Assembly: GCA_902497035.1 (NCBI GenBank)
Contig: CABVDL010000095.1
Span: 1 to 10,147, forward strand
DNA length: 10,147 nucleotides
From: an uncultured Prevotella sp.
Lineage (GTDB): Bacteria > Bacteroidota > Bacteroidia > Bacteroidales > Bacteroidaceae
Reading direction: 5' to 3'
A model generated the notes under the pieces. The model did no database searches. It had not been told where the DNA came from and saw only the letters and a program-made list of their open reading frames with translations. This document shows positions 1 through 6,756 of the stretch, piece after piece (position 1 is the stretch's first letter; each line of letters begins with the position of its first letter). Made by a program: the position numbers and the translations under genes.

Positions 1-2
1 GC

Positions 3-44
3 ATTGACGAAGTCAGGACGGCGGCAGCCAAAAAAATGGAATGA
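3..44 (+). CDS. possible C-terminal end of an upstream gene (partial)
   Basis: An open frame enters from the left edge and reads IDEVRTAAAKKME before a TGA at 42-44. The Ala/Lys/Glu-rich, helix-like composition is typical of a protein C-terminus, and the stop lies just ahead of a promoter-like element and the antiporter gene. Only 13 codons are visible, so neither the family nor the reality of the gene can be established. The alternative is that this is plain intergenic DNA. Confidence 0.3.
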   Translation: MDEVRTAAAKKME

Positions 45-71
45 AGTCATCGGTAGTTCATTATTTTTGAG

Positions 72-79
72 TATCTTTG
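72..79 (+). promoter_or_regulatory. Bacteroidetes -7 box upstream of the antiporter gene
   Basis: TATCTTTG matches the TAnnTTTG -7 consensus of the Bacteroidetes primary sigma factor. It would place transcription start near position 86 and give a leader of about 20 nt. I find no TTG at the expected 19-20 nt upstream, so the -33 half is weak or absent. The position between the preceding stop codon and the first gene of the overlapping cluster supports it. Confidence 0.45.
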
Positions 80-107
80 TTGCCGTACAAATTCAAGGCA
101 CTTGGCA

Positions 108-2264
108 ATGGCACACCTGTCCGCATATTTTCCCATCACCGACCCCACGCTCATCTTCTTCGTGGTGCTGCTGATTATCCTCTTTGCCCCCATCATCATG
201 GGCAAACTGAGGATACCGCATATCATCGGCATGGTGCTGGCGGGCGTGGCCGTGGGCCAGTACGGGTTCAACATTCTCACGCGCGACGCGAGCTTTGAGC
301 TGTTCGGGCGCGTGGGCCTGTATTACATCATGTTTCTGGCCTCGCTCGAGATGGACATGGAGGGCCTGCGGCGCAACAAGTGGCGCACGCTCGTCTTCGG
401 CCTGCTCACGTTCATCCTGCCGTTCGTCATCACCTATATCATGGGAATCAGCCTGCTGGCCTACACGCCGTTTGCCGCCCTGCTGTTGGGCTGCATCATG
501 TCGTCCAACACGCTGGTGTCCTACCCCATCGTGGCGCGCTACGGCCTACAGCAGAAGCCGAGCGTCATACTGAGCGTGGGCTCCACGATGCTAAGCCTGC
601 TCATCGCCCTCATCGTGCTGGCCACACTCGTGGCCTCAGCCTCAGGCAATGCCACGGCCGGCTTCTGGCTGCTGTTCATCGGCAAGGCGCTGCTCTATGT
701 GGCCATCATGCTCACCCTGGTGCCGCGCCTCACGCGCTGGTTTCTCAGACGCTACAGCGACGCCGTGATGCAGTTCATCTTCGTCATGGCCATCCTCTTC
801 CTCAGCGCCGCCCTGGCCGAGGTGGTCGGACTGGAGGGCATCTTCGGCGCCTTCTTCGCCGGACTGGTGCTAAACCGCTACATCCCCCACGTCTCGCCGC
901 TGATGAACCGCATCGAGTTCATCGGCAACGCCATCTTCATCCCCTATTTCCTCATCGGCGTAGGCATGCTCATCAACGTCCGCCTGCTCTTCGGCGGCGG
1001 CGCCATCCTGTGGGTGGTGGGCTGCATCGTGGTCTTCGGCACACTGGGCAAGGCCCTGGCCGCCTACACCGCCGCCGGCCTGTTCCGTCTGCCGCGCAGC
1101 TCTGGCCACATGATGTTCGGCCTCACCTCGGCCCACGCCGCCGGCGCCATCGCCATGGTCATCGTCGGCATGGGCATGCGCACGCCCGGCGGCAGTCCGC
1201 TCATCGACGAGAACATGCTCAACGGCATTGTCATCATGATCCTCTTCACCTGCATCATCTCCTCGCTGGTCACCGACTGGGCGGCACAGCGCATCACGCT
1301 CCGCGACAGGCTGATGCCGTCGGAGGACCGCACAGATGACGACGAGAAGATACTGGTGCCGGTGAAATACAAGGAATACGCCAACAGTCTGATAAGCATG
1401 GCCATCATGGCCCGCAACCCGAAGCTCCACCGCCCCATCGTAGCCCTCAACGTGGTGTATGACGACGACAACATGCGGCGCAACCAGAAAGAAGGCACGG
1501 ACATCCTGCGGCAGGTGGAGCAGTATGCAGCCGCAGCCGACGTGCCCATACAGACACAGGTGCGCGTGGCGGCCAACATCGCCAACGGCATCAAGCATGC
1601 CTTCAAGGAGTTCCAGGCCTCGGAAATCCTCATCGGCATGCACATGCACGAGCAGGTGTCGCCGAAGTTCTGGGGACAGTTCCACCAGAGCCTGTTCAAC
1701 GGCCTCAACCGGCAGATTTTCATGGCGCGCCTCTACCACCCGCTCAACACGCTGCGCCGCATCCAGGTGGCCGTGCCGTCGCGCGCGCAGTACGAGCCGG
1801 GCTTCTACCGATGGCTCGAGCGGCTGTCGCGCATCGCCGAGAACCTGGAATGCCGCGTGCAGTTCAACGGCCGCATGGACACGCTGCAGATGGTCAACCA
1901 GTTCGCGCAGAACCGCCACCCCAACGTGCGCGCCGTCTATGTGGAGATGCCCCACTGGAACGAGCTGCCCAAGCTGGCCTCAACCATCGCCGACGACCAT
2001 CTGTTCGTCGTCGTCACGGCCCGAAAAGGCACCGTCAGCTACAAGACGGCCATGGAACGGTTGCCCGAGGAACTGACAAAATACTTCAACGGCAAGAACC
2101 TCGTCATCATCTTCCCCGACCAGTACGGCGATGACAAGTCGACCATGACGTTCGCACAGCCGCAGCACACCGAGGAGACGTCGGCCTACCACATCTTCGG
2201 CAACTGGCTCATGCGGCGCATCACATTACTGAGACGATATATAAATCACAAATCACATGATTGA
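108..2264 (+). CDS. Kef-like (CPA2) cation:proton antiporter with C-terminal Usp-like domains
   Basis: A 718-residue inner-membrane protein predicted to exchange a monovalent cation (Na+ or K+) for protons. Residues about 12-395 form a highly hydrophobic Na+/H+ exchanger-type domain with roughly a dozen membrane segments. Recognisable stretches are RIPHIIGMVLAGVAVG (35-50), GIFGAFFAGLVLNR (244-257) and GTLGKALAAY (311-320), the last with a membrane lysine (K315) at a place where this superfamily often carries a basic residue. After an acidic linker (407-413) come two Usp-like cytoplasmic domains, about 414-545 and 550-675, likely regulatory. The usual G-x2-G nucleotide motif is not evident (GMHMH at 510-514), so nucleotide binding is doubtful. 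I chose ATG at 108; an in-frame TTG at 102 would add two residues. The 3' end overlaps the next gene by 8 nt. The transmembrane Asp typical of relatives is not seen around residue 164. Family confident, ion unknown. Confidence 0.88.
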   Translation: MAHLSAYFPITDPTLIFFVVLLIILFAPIIMGKLRIPHIIGMVLAGVAVGQYGFNILTRDASFELFGRVGLYYIMFLASLEMDMEGLRRNKWRTLVFGLLTFILPFVITYIMGISLLAYTPFAALLLGCIMSSNTLVSYPIVARYGLQQKPSVILSVGSTMLSLLIALIVLATLVASASGNATAGFWLLFIGKALLYVAIMLTLVPRLTRWFLRRYSDAVMQFIFVMAILFLSAALAEVVGLEGIFGAFFAGLVLNRYIPHVSPLMNRIEFIGNAIFIPYFLIGVGMLINVRLLFGGGAILWVVGCIVVFGTLGKALAAYTAAGLFRLPRSSGHMMFGLTSAHAAGAIAMVIVGMGMRTPGGSPLIDENMLNGIVIMILFTCIISSLVTDWAAQRITLRDRLMPSEDRTDDDEKILVPVKYKEYANSLISMAIMARNPKLHRPIVALNVVYDDDNMRRNQKEGTDILRQVEQYAAAADVPIQTQVRVAANIANGIKHAFKEFQASEILIGMHMHEQVSPKFWGQFHQSLFNGLNRQIFMARLYHPLNTLRRIQVAVPSRAQYEPGFYRWLERLSRIAENLECRVQFNGRMDTLQMVNQFAQNRHPNVRAVYVEMPHWNELPKLASTIADDHLFVVVTARKGTVSYKTAMERLPEELTKYFNGKNLVIIFPDQYGDDKSTMTFAQPQHTEETSAYHIFGNWLMRRITLLRRYINHKSHD

Positions 2265-3036
2265 CATTCATAACATTACCAAATCATTCGGCAAGCTTCA
2301 GGTGCTGAAAGGCATCGACCTGCATATCGGCAAGGGCGAGGTGGTGAGCATCGTCGGCCCGTCGGGCGCGGGCAAGACCACGCTGCTCCAAATCATCGGC
2401 ACGCTGGAGAAGCCCGACACGGGCACCATCGTCATCGACGGCACCGATGTCAGCGGCCTCTCGCAGACAAAGCTCTCCGACTTCCGCAACCGGCATATCG
2501 GCTTCGTGTTCCAGTTCCACCAGCTGCTGCCAGAGTTCACCGCCCTGGAGAACATCATGATTCCTGCCTTCATCGCCGGCAAGGGGCGCAAGGAGGCCAA
2601 GGCCCGCGCCGAGGAACTGCTGCAGTTCATGGGACTCAGCGAGCGCGCCGCCCACAAGCCCAGTGAGCTATCGGGCGGTGAGAAGCAGCGCGTGGCCGTG
2701 GCCCGCGCGCTGGTCAACAGTCCGTCGGTCATCCTGGCCGACGAGCCGTCGGGTAGCCTCGACTCTAAGAACAAGGCCGAGCTGCACCAGCTGTTCTTCG
2801 ACCTGCGCGACCAGTTCGGACAGACCTTCGTCATCGTCACCCACGACGAGTCGCTGGCAGCCCTCACCGACCGCACCATCCACATGCAGGACGGCCTGCT
2901 CACCACCGAGACCCGACGCCAGCAGTCCGCCGCCCCCTCGTCGGGTGCCGCGACCGCTCCGTCAGCTCCCTCGTTGGGTGCCGCGCCTTTCCAAGGCGCG
3001 GAAGCCCCATCCACCCCAAATACCCCCACCATATGA
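2257..3036 (+). CDS. lolD: ABC transporter ATP-binding protein, LolD/MacB type
   Basis: Cytoplasmic ATPase of the family that powers lipoprotein release from the inner membrane (LolCDE) or MacB/FtsE-like mechanotransmission. All nucleotide-binding motifs are intact: Walker A GPSGAGKTT (34-42), Q-loop Q86 in VFQFHQLLPE, signature LSGGEKQ (138-144), Walker B VILADEP with catalytic E163, and H-loop H196 in VTHDE. The stretch FQFHQLLPEFTALENIMIP is strongly LolD-like. The core ends near residue 218. Residues 219-259 form an unusual Ala/Pro/Ser-rich tail encoded by repetitive DNA, including a perfect palindrome at 2981-3001. The gene overlaps the antiporter by 8 nt and the S1-protein gene by 4 nt (ATGA), so translation is probably coupled. 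No permease gene lies beside it, so its partner must be encoded elsewhere. The lolD assignment is by sequence resemblance; a MacB-type ATPase is the main alternative. Confidence 0.85.
   Translation: MIDIHNITKSFGKLQVLKGIDLHIGKGEVVSIVGPSGAGKTTLLQIIGTLEKPDTGTIVIDGTDVSGLSQTKLSDFRNRHIGFVFQFHQLLPEFTALENIMIPAFIAGKGRKEAKARAEELLQFMGLSERAAHKPSELSGGEKQRVAVARALVNSPSVILADEPSGSLDSKNKAELHQLFFDLRDQFGQTFVIVTHDESLAALTDRTIHMQDGLLTTETRRQQSAAPSSGAATAPSAPSLGAAPFQGAEAPSTPNTPTI
2935..2985 (+). repeat. imperfect 18-bp direct repeat in the ABC ATPase tail
   Basis: Two 18-nt copies at 2935-2952 and 2968-2985 differ at one base (CCCTCGTCGGGTGCCGCG against CCCTCGTTGGGTGCCGCG) and are spaced 33 bp apart, exactly 11 codons. 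They encode PSSGAA and PSLGAA in the low-complexity tail. The second copy runs into the palindrome at 2981-3001. Confidence 0.8.
2981..3001. repeat. REP-like perfect palindrome inside the ABC ATPase 3' end
   Basis: Perfect 9-bp arms, CCGCGCCTT and AAGGCGCGG, flank a 3-nt loop (TCC). Such a GC-rich hairpin is typical of dispersed intergenic repeats, yet here it lies within the reading frame and is translated as part of the Ala/Pro-rich tail. It sits about 30 nt before the start of the next gene and could form a hairpin in the mRNA. The structure is directly visible; the link to a dispersed repeat family is inferred. Confidence 0.8.
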
Positions 3037-3905
3037 TCAAGCTTGGAGACTACAACACGCTGAAGGCACTGCGCCCGGCCACACGCCCCAACCCCCACGC
3101 CTTCGGGGGCGAGGAGACATTCGGAGTCTTCCTCGACGGCGGCAAGGAGGGCGAAATCCTCATGCCGCAGAAATACGTGCCGAAAGGCACGAAGCCCGGC
3201 GACGAGGTGCGCTGCTTCGTCTATCTCGACCAGGAGGAGCGCCCCATTGCCACCACAGAGACACCGCTGGCCAAGGTGGGCGACTTCGCCTACCTGAAAT
3301 GCACGTGGGTCAACGAGTACGGCGCTTTCCTCGACTGGGGACTGATGAAGAACGTGTTCTGCCCTTTCCATGAGCAGAAGAAGAAAATGGAAATCGGAGA
3401 GCGCTACATCGTCTATCTCTATATCGACAAGGAGAGCTACCGCATCGCGGCCACGGCAAAAGTGGACCGCTGGCTTGAAGACCCCAACGAGACCGGCGGA
3501 CTGAGACACGGACAGAAGGTGAGCCTGCTCGTCTGGCAGAAGACCGACCTCGGCTTCAAGGTCATCATCGACAACCGCTTCGGCGGCCTTGTCTATCAGG
3601 ACCAGATCTTCCAGTACATCCACACCGGCGACCGGCTCGACGGCTACATCCAGAACATCAGGCCCGACGGGAAAGTCGATGTCACGCTGCAACCCACGGG
3701 ACGTCGCATGACAACCGACTTCGCCGAGACGCTACTGCAATGGCTCAAGGACAACGGAGGCCACTGCGCCCTCGGCGACAAGAGCGATGCCGAGGACATC
3801 AAACGGCAGTTCCAGGTGAGCAAGAAAACATATAAGAGGGCCATTGGCGACCTCTACAAACGCCGCCTCATCACCATCGGAGAGACCGGCATAGACCTGG
3901 CCTGA
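3033..3905 (+). CDS. cvfB: S1-domain RNA-binding protein, CvfB/YitL family
   Basis: A 290-residue cytoplasmic protein with the CvfB layout: three S1-like beta-barrel modules followed by a winged helix. Approximate positions are S1-like 1 at 2-72, S1 2 at 80-145 (VGDFAYLKCTWVNEYGAFLDWGL, then the barrel-closing strand around YRIAATAKV), S1 3 at 155-222 (GQKVSLLVWQKTDLGFKVII, then DGYIQNIRPDGKVDVTLQP) and winged helix at 228-288 (FQVSKKTYKRAIGDLYKRRLI). CvfB proteins bind RNA; in Firmicutes they affect virulence gene expression, while the role in Bacteroidetes is not settled. Length matches the family. Its ATG overlaps the ATPase stop as ATGA, so it is almost certainly cotranscribed with the antiporter and ATPase genes. 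The functional connection between the three is unknown. No defects seen. Confidence 0.87.
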   Translation: MIKLGDYNTLKALRPATRPNPHAFGGEETFGVFLDGGKEGEILMPQKYVPKGTKPGDEVRCFVYLDQEERPIATTETPLAKVGDFAYLKCTWVNEYGAFLDWGLMKNVFCPFHEQKKKMEIGERYIVYLYIDKESYRIAATAKVDRWLEDPNETGGLRHGQKVSLLVWQKTDLGFKVIIDNRFGGLVYQDQIFQYIHTGDRLDGYIQNIRPDGKVDVTLQPTGRRMTTDFAETLLQWLKDNGGHCALGDKSDAEDIKRQFQVSKKTYKRAIGDLYKRRLITIGETGIDLA

Positions 3906-3944
3906 CCGTGGTGAGGACGGATTGAAAAATAATTTGATTAAGCC

Positions 3945-4886
3945 ATGAAACAGACAACAGACGACAGGGAACGCAAAATCTCCGTGGAACAGACAACAGA
4001 CGACAGGGAACGGAGGATATACCGGGTGACGCTCGGCGGCTCGGCCATCAACGTCTTCCTGCTGATATTCAAGTTCGTCGCCGGCATCGTTGGCGGCTCA
4101 GCTGCCATGATTGCCGATGCCGTCCACTCGCTGTCCGACTTCCTCACCGACATCGTGGTGCTGGCCTTTGTCAAACTCAGCAGCCGTCCCATCGACAAGG
4201 ACCACGACTTCGGACACGGCAAGTACGAGACGCTCGCCACGGCCCTCATCGGTGTCGCACTGTTCGGCGTAGGTATCCTGCTGTGCTACAACGGAGTGAC
4301 CAAGGTGTGGCAGAGCCTCAACGGCCATGCGCTGCAGCAGCCCGGCATCATCGCCCTCGTGGCGGCCCTGCTGAGCATCGCGCTCAAGGAGTGGGCCTAC
4401 CAGTTCACCGCAAGGGTCGGCCGTGAGTGCGACTCCCCCGCCGTGGTGGCCAATGCCTGGCACCATCGGTCCGACGCGCTGTCGTCGATAGGCACTGCCG
4501 TGGGCATCGGCGGAGCCATCCTGCTGGGCAGCCGCTGGGCCATCCTCGACCCGCTGGCGGCCATCGCCGTGAGTTTCTTCATCATCAAGACGGCCTGGGA
4601 AATGATTGCAAAGGCCGTGCAGGAGCTGCTTGAGGTGAGCCTGCCAGACGACACGGAGAACAAGATTGTGCGGCTTGCCGAGGAGGAGCCGACAGTGAGC
4701 GAGGTGCACCATCTGCGCACGCGCCGCATCGGCAACCGCATCGCCATCGACATGCACCTCCGCATGCCATCCGACACGCCGCTTCACATTGCCCACGACC
4801 ACGCCAGCAACATCGAGCATCGACTGCGCCAGGCATTCGGCCCCGACACCATCATCAACATCCACATGGAGCCGACGAAAGGATAA
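3945..4886 (+). CDS. cation diffusion facilitator (FieF/ZitB-like divalent metal efflux)
   Basis: A 313-residue CDF transporter predicted to export Zn2+ or a related divalent metal in exchange for protons across the inner membrane. Membrane segments lie at about 30-55, 58-80, 97-117, 134-150, 178-195 and 200-220. The intramembrane metal site reads HSLSD (H61, D65) and HHRSD (H173, D177), a 2-His/2-Asp set usually linked with Zn2+ in this family. FGHGKYE (89-95) is the CDF signature. The C-terminal cytoplasmic domain (about 228-310) has His residues at 255, 256, 271 and 281 and ends IHMEP, as expected of the dimerising metal-sensing domain. The gap to cvfB is 39 nt with no clear terminator, so read-through is possible. 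The N-terminus carries a duplicated 13-residue segment, and a GTG at 3984 is an alternative start. Metal specificity is inferred. Confidence 0.9.
   Translation: MKQTTDDRERKISVEQTTDDRERRIYRVTLGGSAINVFLLIFKFVAGIVGGSAAMIADAVHSLSDFLTDIVVLAFVKLSSRPIDKDHDFGHGKYETLATALIGVALFGVGILLCYNGVTKVWQSLNGHALQQPGIIALVAALLSIALKEWAYQFTARVGRECDSPAVVANAWHHRSDALSSIGTAVGIGGAILLGSRWAILDPLAAIAVSFFIIKTAWEMIAKAVQELLEVSLPDDTENKIVRLAEEEPTVSEVHHLRTRRIGNRIAIDMHLRMPSDTPLHIAHDHASNIEHRLRQAFGPDTIINIHMEPTKG
3949..4012 (+). repeat. 39-bp in-frame duplication at the CDF gene start
   Basis: A 25-nt sequence beginning AACAGACAACAGACGACAGG occurs exactly at 3949-3973 and 3988-4012, offset by 39 bp (13 codons). It makes the protein begin MKQTTDDRERK-ISV-EQTTDDRERR. 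The bases before the copies (ATGA and GTGG) suggest the duplicated block included the start codon, leaving a GTG at 3984 at the head of copy two. Confidence 0.9.
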
Positions 4887-4890
4887 GGAC

Positions 4891-4915
4891 ACCGTCATCC
4901 ATACCGGCGGACGGT
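4891..4915. other. short inverted repeat after the CDF stop codon
   Basis: ACCGTC (4891-4896) and GACGGT (4910-4915) pair as a 6-bp stem around a 13-nt loop, beginning 4 nt after the stop. No U-tract follows, so it is at best a weak or factor-assisted terminator. It leads directly into the tandem repeat array. Confidence 0.35.
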
Positions 4916-4920
4916 AAACC

Positions 4921-5265
4921 GTAGGGGCGGGGTTTATCCCCGCCCTAACCCCATCGGCAAAACCATATGCCATCCACCGTAGGGGCGGGGTTTATCCCCG
5001 CCCTAACCCCATCGGCAAAACCATATGCCATCCACCGTAGGGGCGGGGTTTATCCCCGCCCTAACCCCATCGGCAAAACCATATGCCATCCACCGTAGGG
5101 GCGGGGTTTATCCCCGCCCTAACCCCATCGGCAAAACCATATGCCATCCACCGTAGGGGCGGGGTTTATCCCCGCCCTAACCCCATCGGCAAAACCATAT
5201 GCCATCCACCGTAGGGGCGGGGTTTATCCCCGCCCTAACCCCATCGGCAAAACCATATGCCATCC
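4921..5265. repeat. tandem array of a 58-bp unit, six copies
   Basis: Units start at 4921, 4979, 5037, 5095, 5153 and 5211. The first five are identical; the sixth matches through 5265 and differs only in its last three bases. Each unit has a 28-nt palindromic core, with arms GGGCGGGG and CCCCGCCC around TTTAT plus a flanking TA pair with one bulged G, followed by a 30-nt linker (AACCCCATCGGC, then AAAACCATATGCCATCCACC). CCGGCGG flanks the array on both sides (4904-4910 and 5264-5270). It lies between convergent genes. A 60-codon open frame at 5141-5323 reads through the repeats and is not a credible gene. Each palindrome could act as an RNA hairpin on either strand, but none has a U-tract. 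Confidence 0.95.
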
Positions 5266-5270
5266 GGCGG

Positions 5271-5297
5271 TTAGGGCGGGGATAAACCCGCCCCTAC
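5271..5297 (-). repeat. inverted solo copy of the array palindrome (first)
   Basis: The 27-nt sequence is the reverse complement of the array's palindromic core with one C missing, leaving arms GGGCGGG and CCCGCCC. It lacks the 30-nt linker found in the tandem units, showing that the core can occur by itself. Confidence 0.9.
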
Positions 5298-5309
5298 GTT
5301 TTGTTGGAT

Positions 5310-5336
5310 CAGGGCGGGGATAAACCCCGCCCCTAC
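5310..5336 (-). repeat. inverted solo copy of the array palindrome, next to the asnS stop
   Basis: A second reverse-complement core with full arms GGGCGGGG and CCCCGCCC. It ends at 5336, one base from the asnS stop codon (5338-5340). In asnS mRNA it would form a strong hairpin just after the stop, possibly protecting the 3' end or helping termination. No U-tract follows, so a classical intrinsic terminator is not supported. Confidence 0.9.
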
Positions 5337-5337
5337 G

Positions 5338-6732
5338 TTAGAACTCGGCGTTCTTCGGCGTACGCGGGAACGGGATGACATCGCGGATGTTCTGCATGCC
5401 CGTCACAAAGAGGATGAGACGCTCGAAGCCAAGACCGAAGCCGGCATGAGGGCAGGAACCGTATTTGCGGGTGTCAAGATACCAGCTGTAGGTCGATTCC
5501 TTCATGTGGCGGCGCTCAATCTCGTCAACCAACTTCTGATAATTCTCCTCGCGCACCGATCCGCCGATAATCTCGCCGATACGCGGGAACAGCACGTCAG
5601 TACCCTGCATGGTCTTGCCGTCAGGGTTCTTCTTCATGTAGAACGCCTTGATCTCGGTCGGATAGTCGGTCATGATGACCGGACGCTTGAAGTGATGCTC
5701 CACCAGATAGCGCTCATGCTCACTGGCCAGGTCCATACCCCATTCGGTGACGGGGAACTCGAACTTATGACCCTCCTCGGCAGCCTTCTTCAGGATGTTG
5801 TAGCCCTCGGTGTAGGGCAGGCGTACGAAGTCCTCCTTGACCACGCTCTCCAGGGTCTGGATGAGTGTCTTGTCAATCATCTTGTTGAGGAACTCAAGGT
5901 CATCCTTGCAGTTGTCCAAAGCCCACTGCACGCAGTACTTGATGAAGTCCTCCTCGAGGTCCATCAGCTCGTCCTTGTCCATGAAGGCCACCTCGGGCTC
6001 AATCATCCAGAACTCGGCCAGGTGGCGCGGCGTGTTGCTGTTCTCGGCGCGGAACGTGGGGCCGAATGTGTAGATGGCACCTAAGGCCGTGGCGCCCAGC
6101 TCGCCCTCAAGCTGTCCCGACACGGTGAGGTTGGTCTTCTTTCCAAAGAAGTCCTTGTCATACTCCACCTTTCCGCTCTTGGCCACACGGTCGAGGTCGA
6201 GCGTGGTCACCTGGAACATCTCGCCGGCGCCCTCAGCATCGCTCGCCGTGATGAGCGGCGTGTTGAAATAATAGAAGCCGTGGTCGTGGAAATACTTGTG
6301 GATGGCGATGGCCATGTTGTGGCGGATGCGGAACACGGCGCCAAACGTATTGGTGCGCAGGCGCATGTGGGCATACTGGCGCATGTACTCGAAGCTCTGT
6401 CCCTTTTTCTGCATGGGATAGTCGCTGGGGCACGTGCCATAGACCTCAAGCTCGGGGTCCTGTATCTCGACGCTCTGCCCCTTGCCCTGGCTCTCGACGA
6501 GCTTGCCTGTGGCGCGGATGCACGCGCCGGTGGTGATGCTCTTCAGCATGTCGGCATTCACCTTTTCGGGGTTGACGACAATCTGGATATTCTTGATGGT
6601 AGAGCCGTCGTTCAACGCAATGAAGTCAACGGCTTTGCTGGAACGATGGGAGCGTACCCATCCCTTGACCGTAATGGTCTGACCGAAATTGGTGCATGCG
6701 AGTGCATCAATGATTCTTGTCCTACTGCTCAT
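5338..6732 (-). CDS. asnS: asparaginyl-tRNA synthetase (class II)
   Basis: Charges tRNA-Asn with asparagine using ATP in the cytoplasm. The 464 residues match the usual bacterial length. The N-terminal OB-fold anticodon-binding domain spans about 18-100 (ITVKGWVRSHRSSKAVDFIALNDGS begins at 20). The class II catalytic domain follows: motif 2 FRAENSNTPRHLAEF at 227-241 with the ATP-contacting R228 and E230, and motif 3 GFGLGFERL at 431-439 with R438. The C-terminus, RDVIPFPRTPKNAEF, is characteristic of AsnRS and distinguishes it from AspRS. The gene lies 24 nt downstream of the pseudouridine synthase gene on the same strand, so cotranscription is likely, although a -7-like box at 6762-6769 could provide its own start. 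No defects seen. Confidence 0.97.
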   Translation of the reverse strand: MSSRTRIIDALACTNFGQTITVKGWVRSHRSSKAVDFIALNDGSTIKNIQIVVNPEKVNADMLKSITTGACIRATGKLVESQGKGQSVEIQDPELEVYGTCPSDYPMQKKGQSFEYMRQYAHMRLRTNTFGAVFRIRHNMAIAIHKYFHDHGFYYFNTPLITASDAEGAGEMFQVTTLDLDRVAKSGKVEYDKDFFGKKTNLTVSGQLEGELGATALGAIYTFGPTFRAENSNTPRHLAEFWMIEPEVAFMDKDELMDLEEDFIKYCVQWALDNCKDDLEFLNKMIDKTLIQTLESVVKEDFVRLPYTEGYNILKKAAEEGHKFEFPVTEWGMDLASEHERYLVEHHFKRPVIMTDYPTEIKAFYMKKNPDGKTMQGTDVLFPRIGEIIGGSVREENYQKLVDEIERRHMKESTYSWYLDTRKYGSCPHAGFGLGFERLILFVTGMQNIRDVIPFPRTPKNAEF

Positions 6733-6756
6733 TATTATAGATGTATAATAGATGAT

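Noticed and set aside
870..1955. 361-codon antisense frame, His/Asp/Val-rich
   Set aside because: A shadow of the antiporter gene; the His/Asp-rich composition follows from the reverse complement of GC-rich codons.
2298..3692. 464-codon open frame antisense to the ATPase and cvfB genes
   Set aside because: It covers two overlapping real genes with intact motifs; the composition is that of a GC-rich shadow frame.
3921..3936. Possible promoter for the CDF gene (TAATTTG)
   Set aside because: One base short of TAnnTTTG and with no upstream TTG at a proper distance; read-through from cvfB is just as likely.
4921..5268. CRISPR-like array (28-nt palindromic repeat with 30-nt spacers)
   Set aside because: All 'spacers' are identical, no cas genes are nearby, and solo inverted cores occur alongside. 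It is a simple tandem repeat.
5141..5323. 60-codon open frame through the repeat array
   Set aside because: It is translation of the 58-bp repeats in shifting frames, with no start-site support and no recognisable family.
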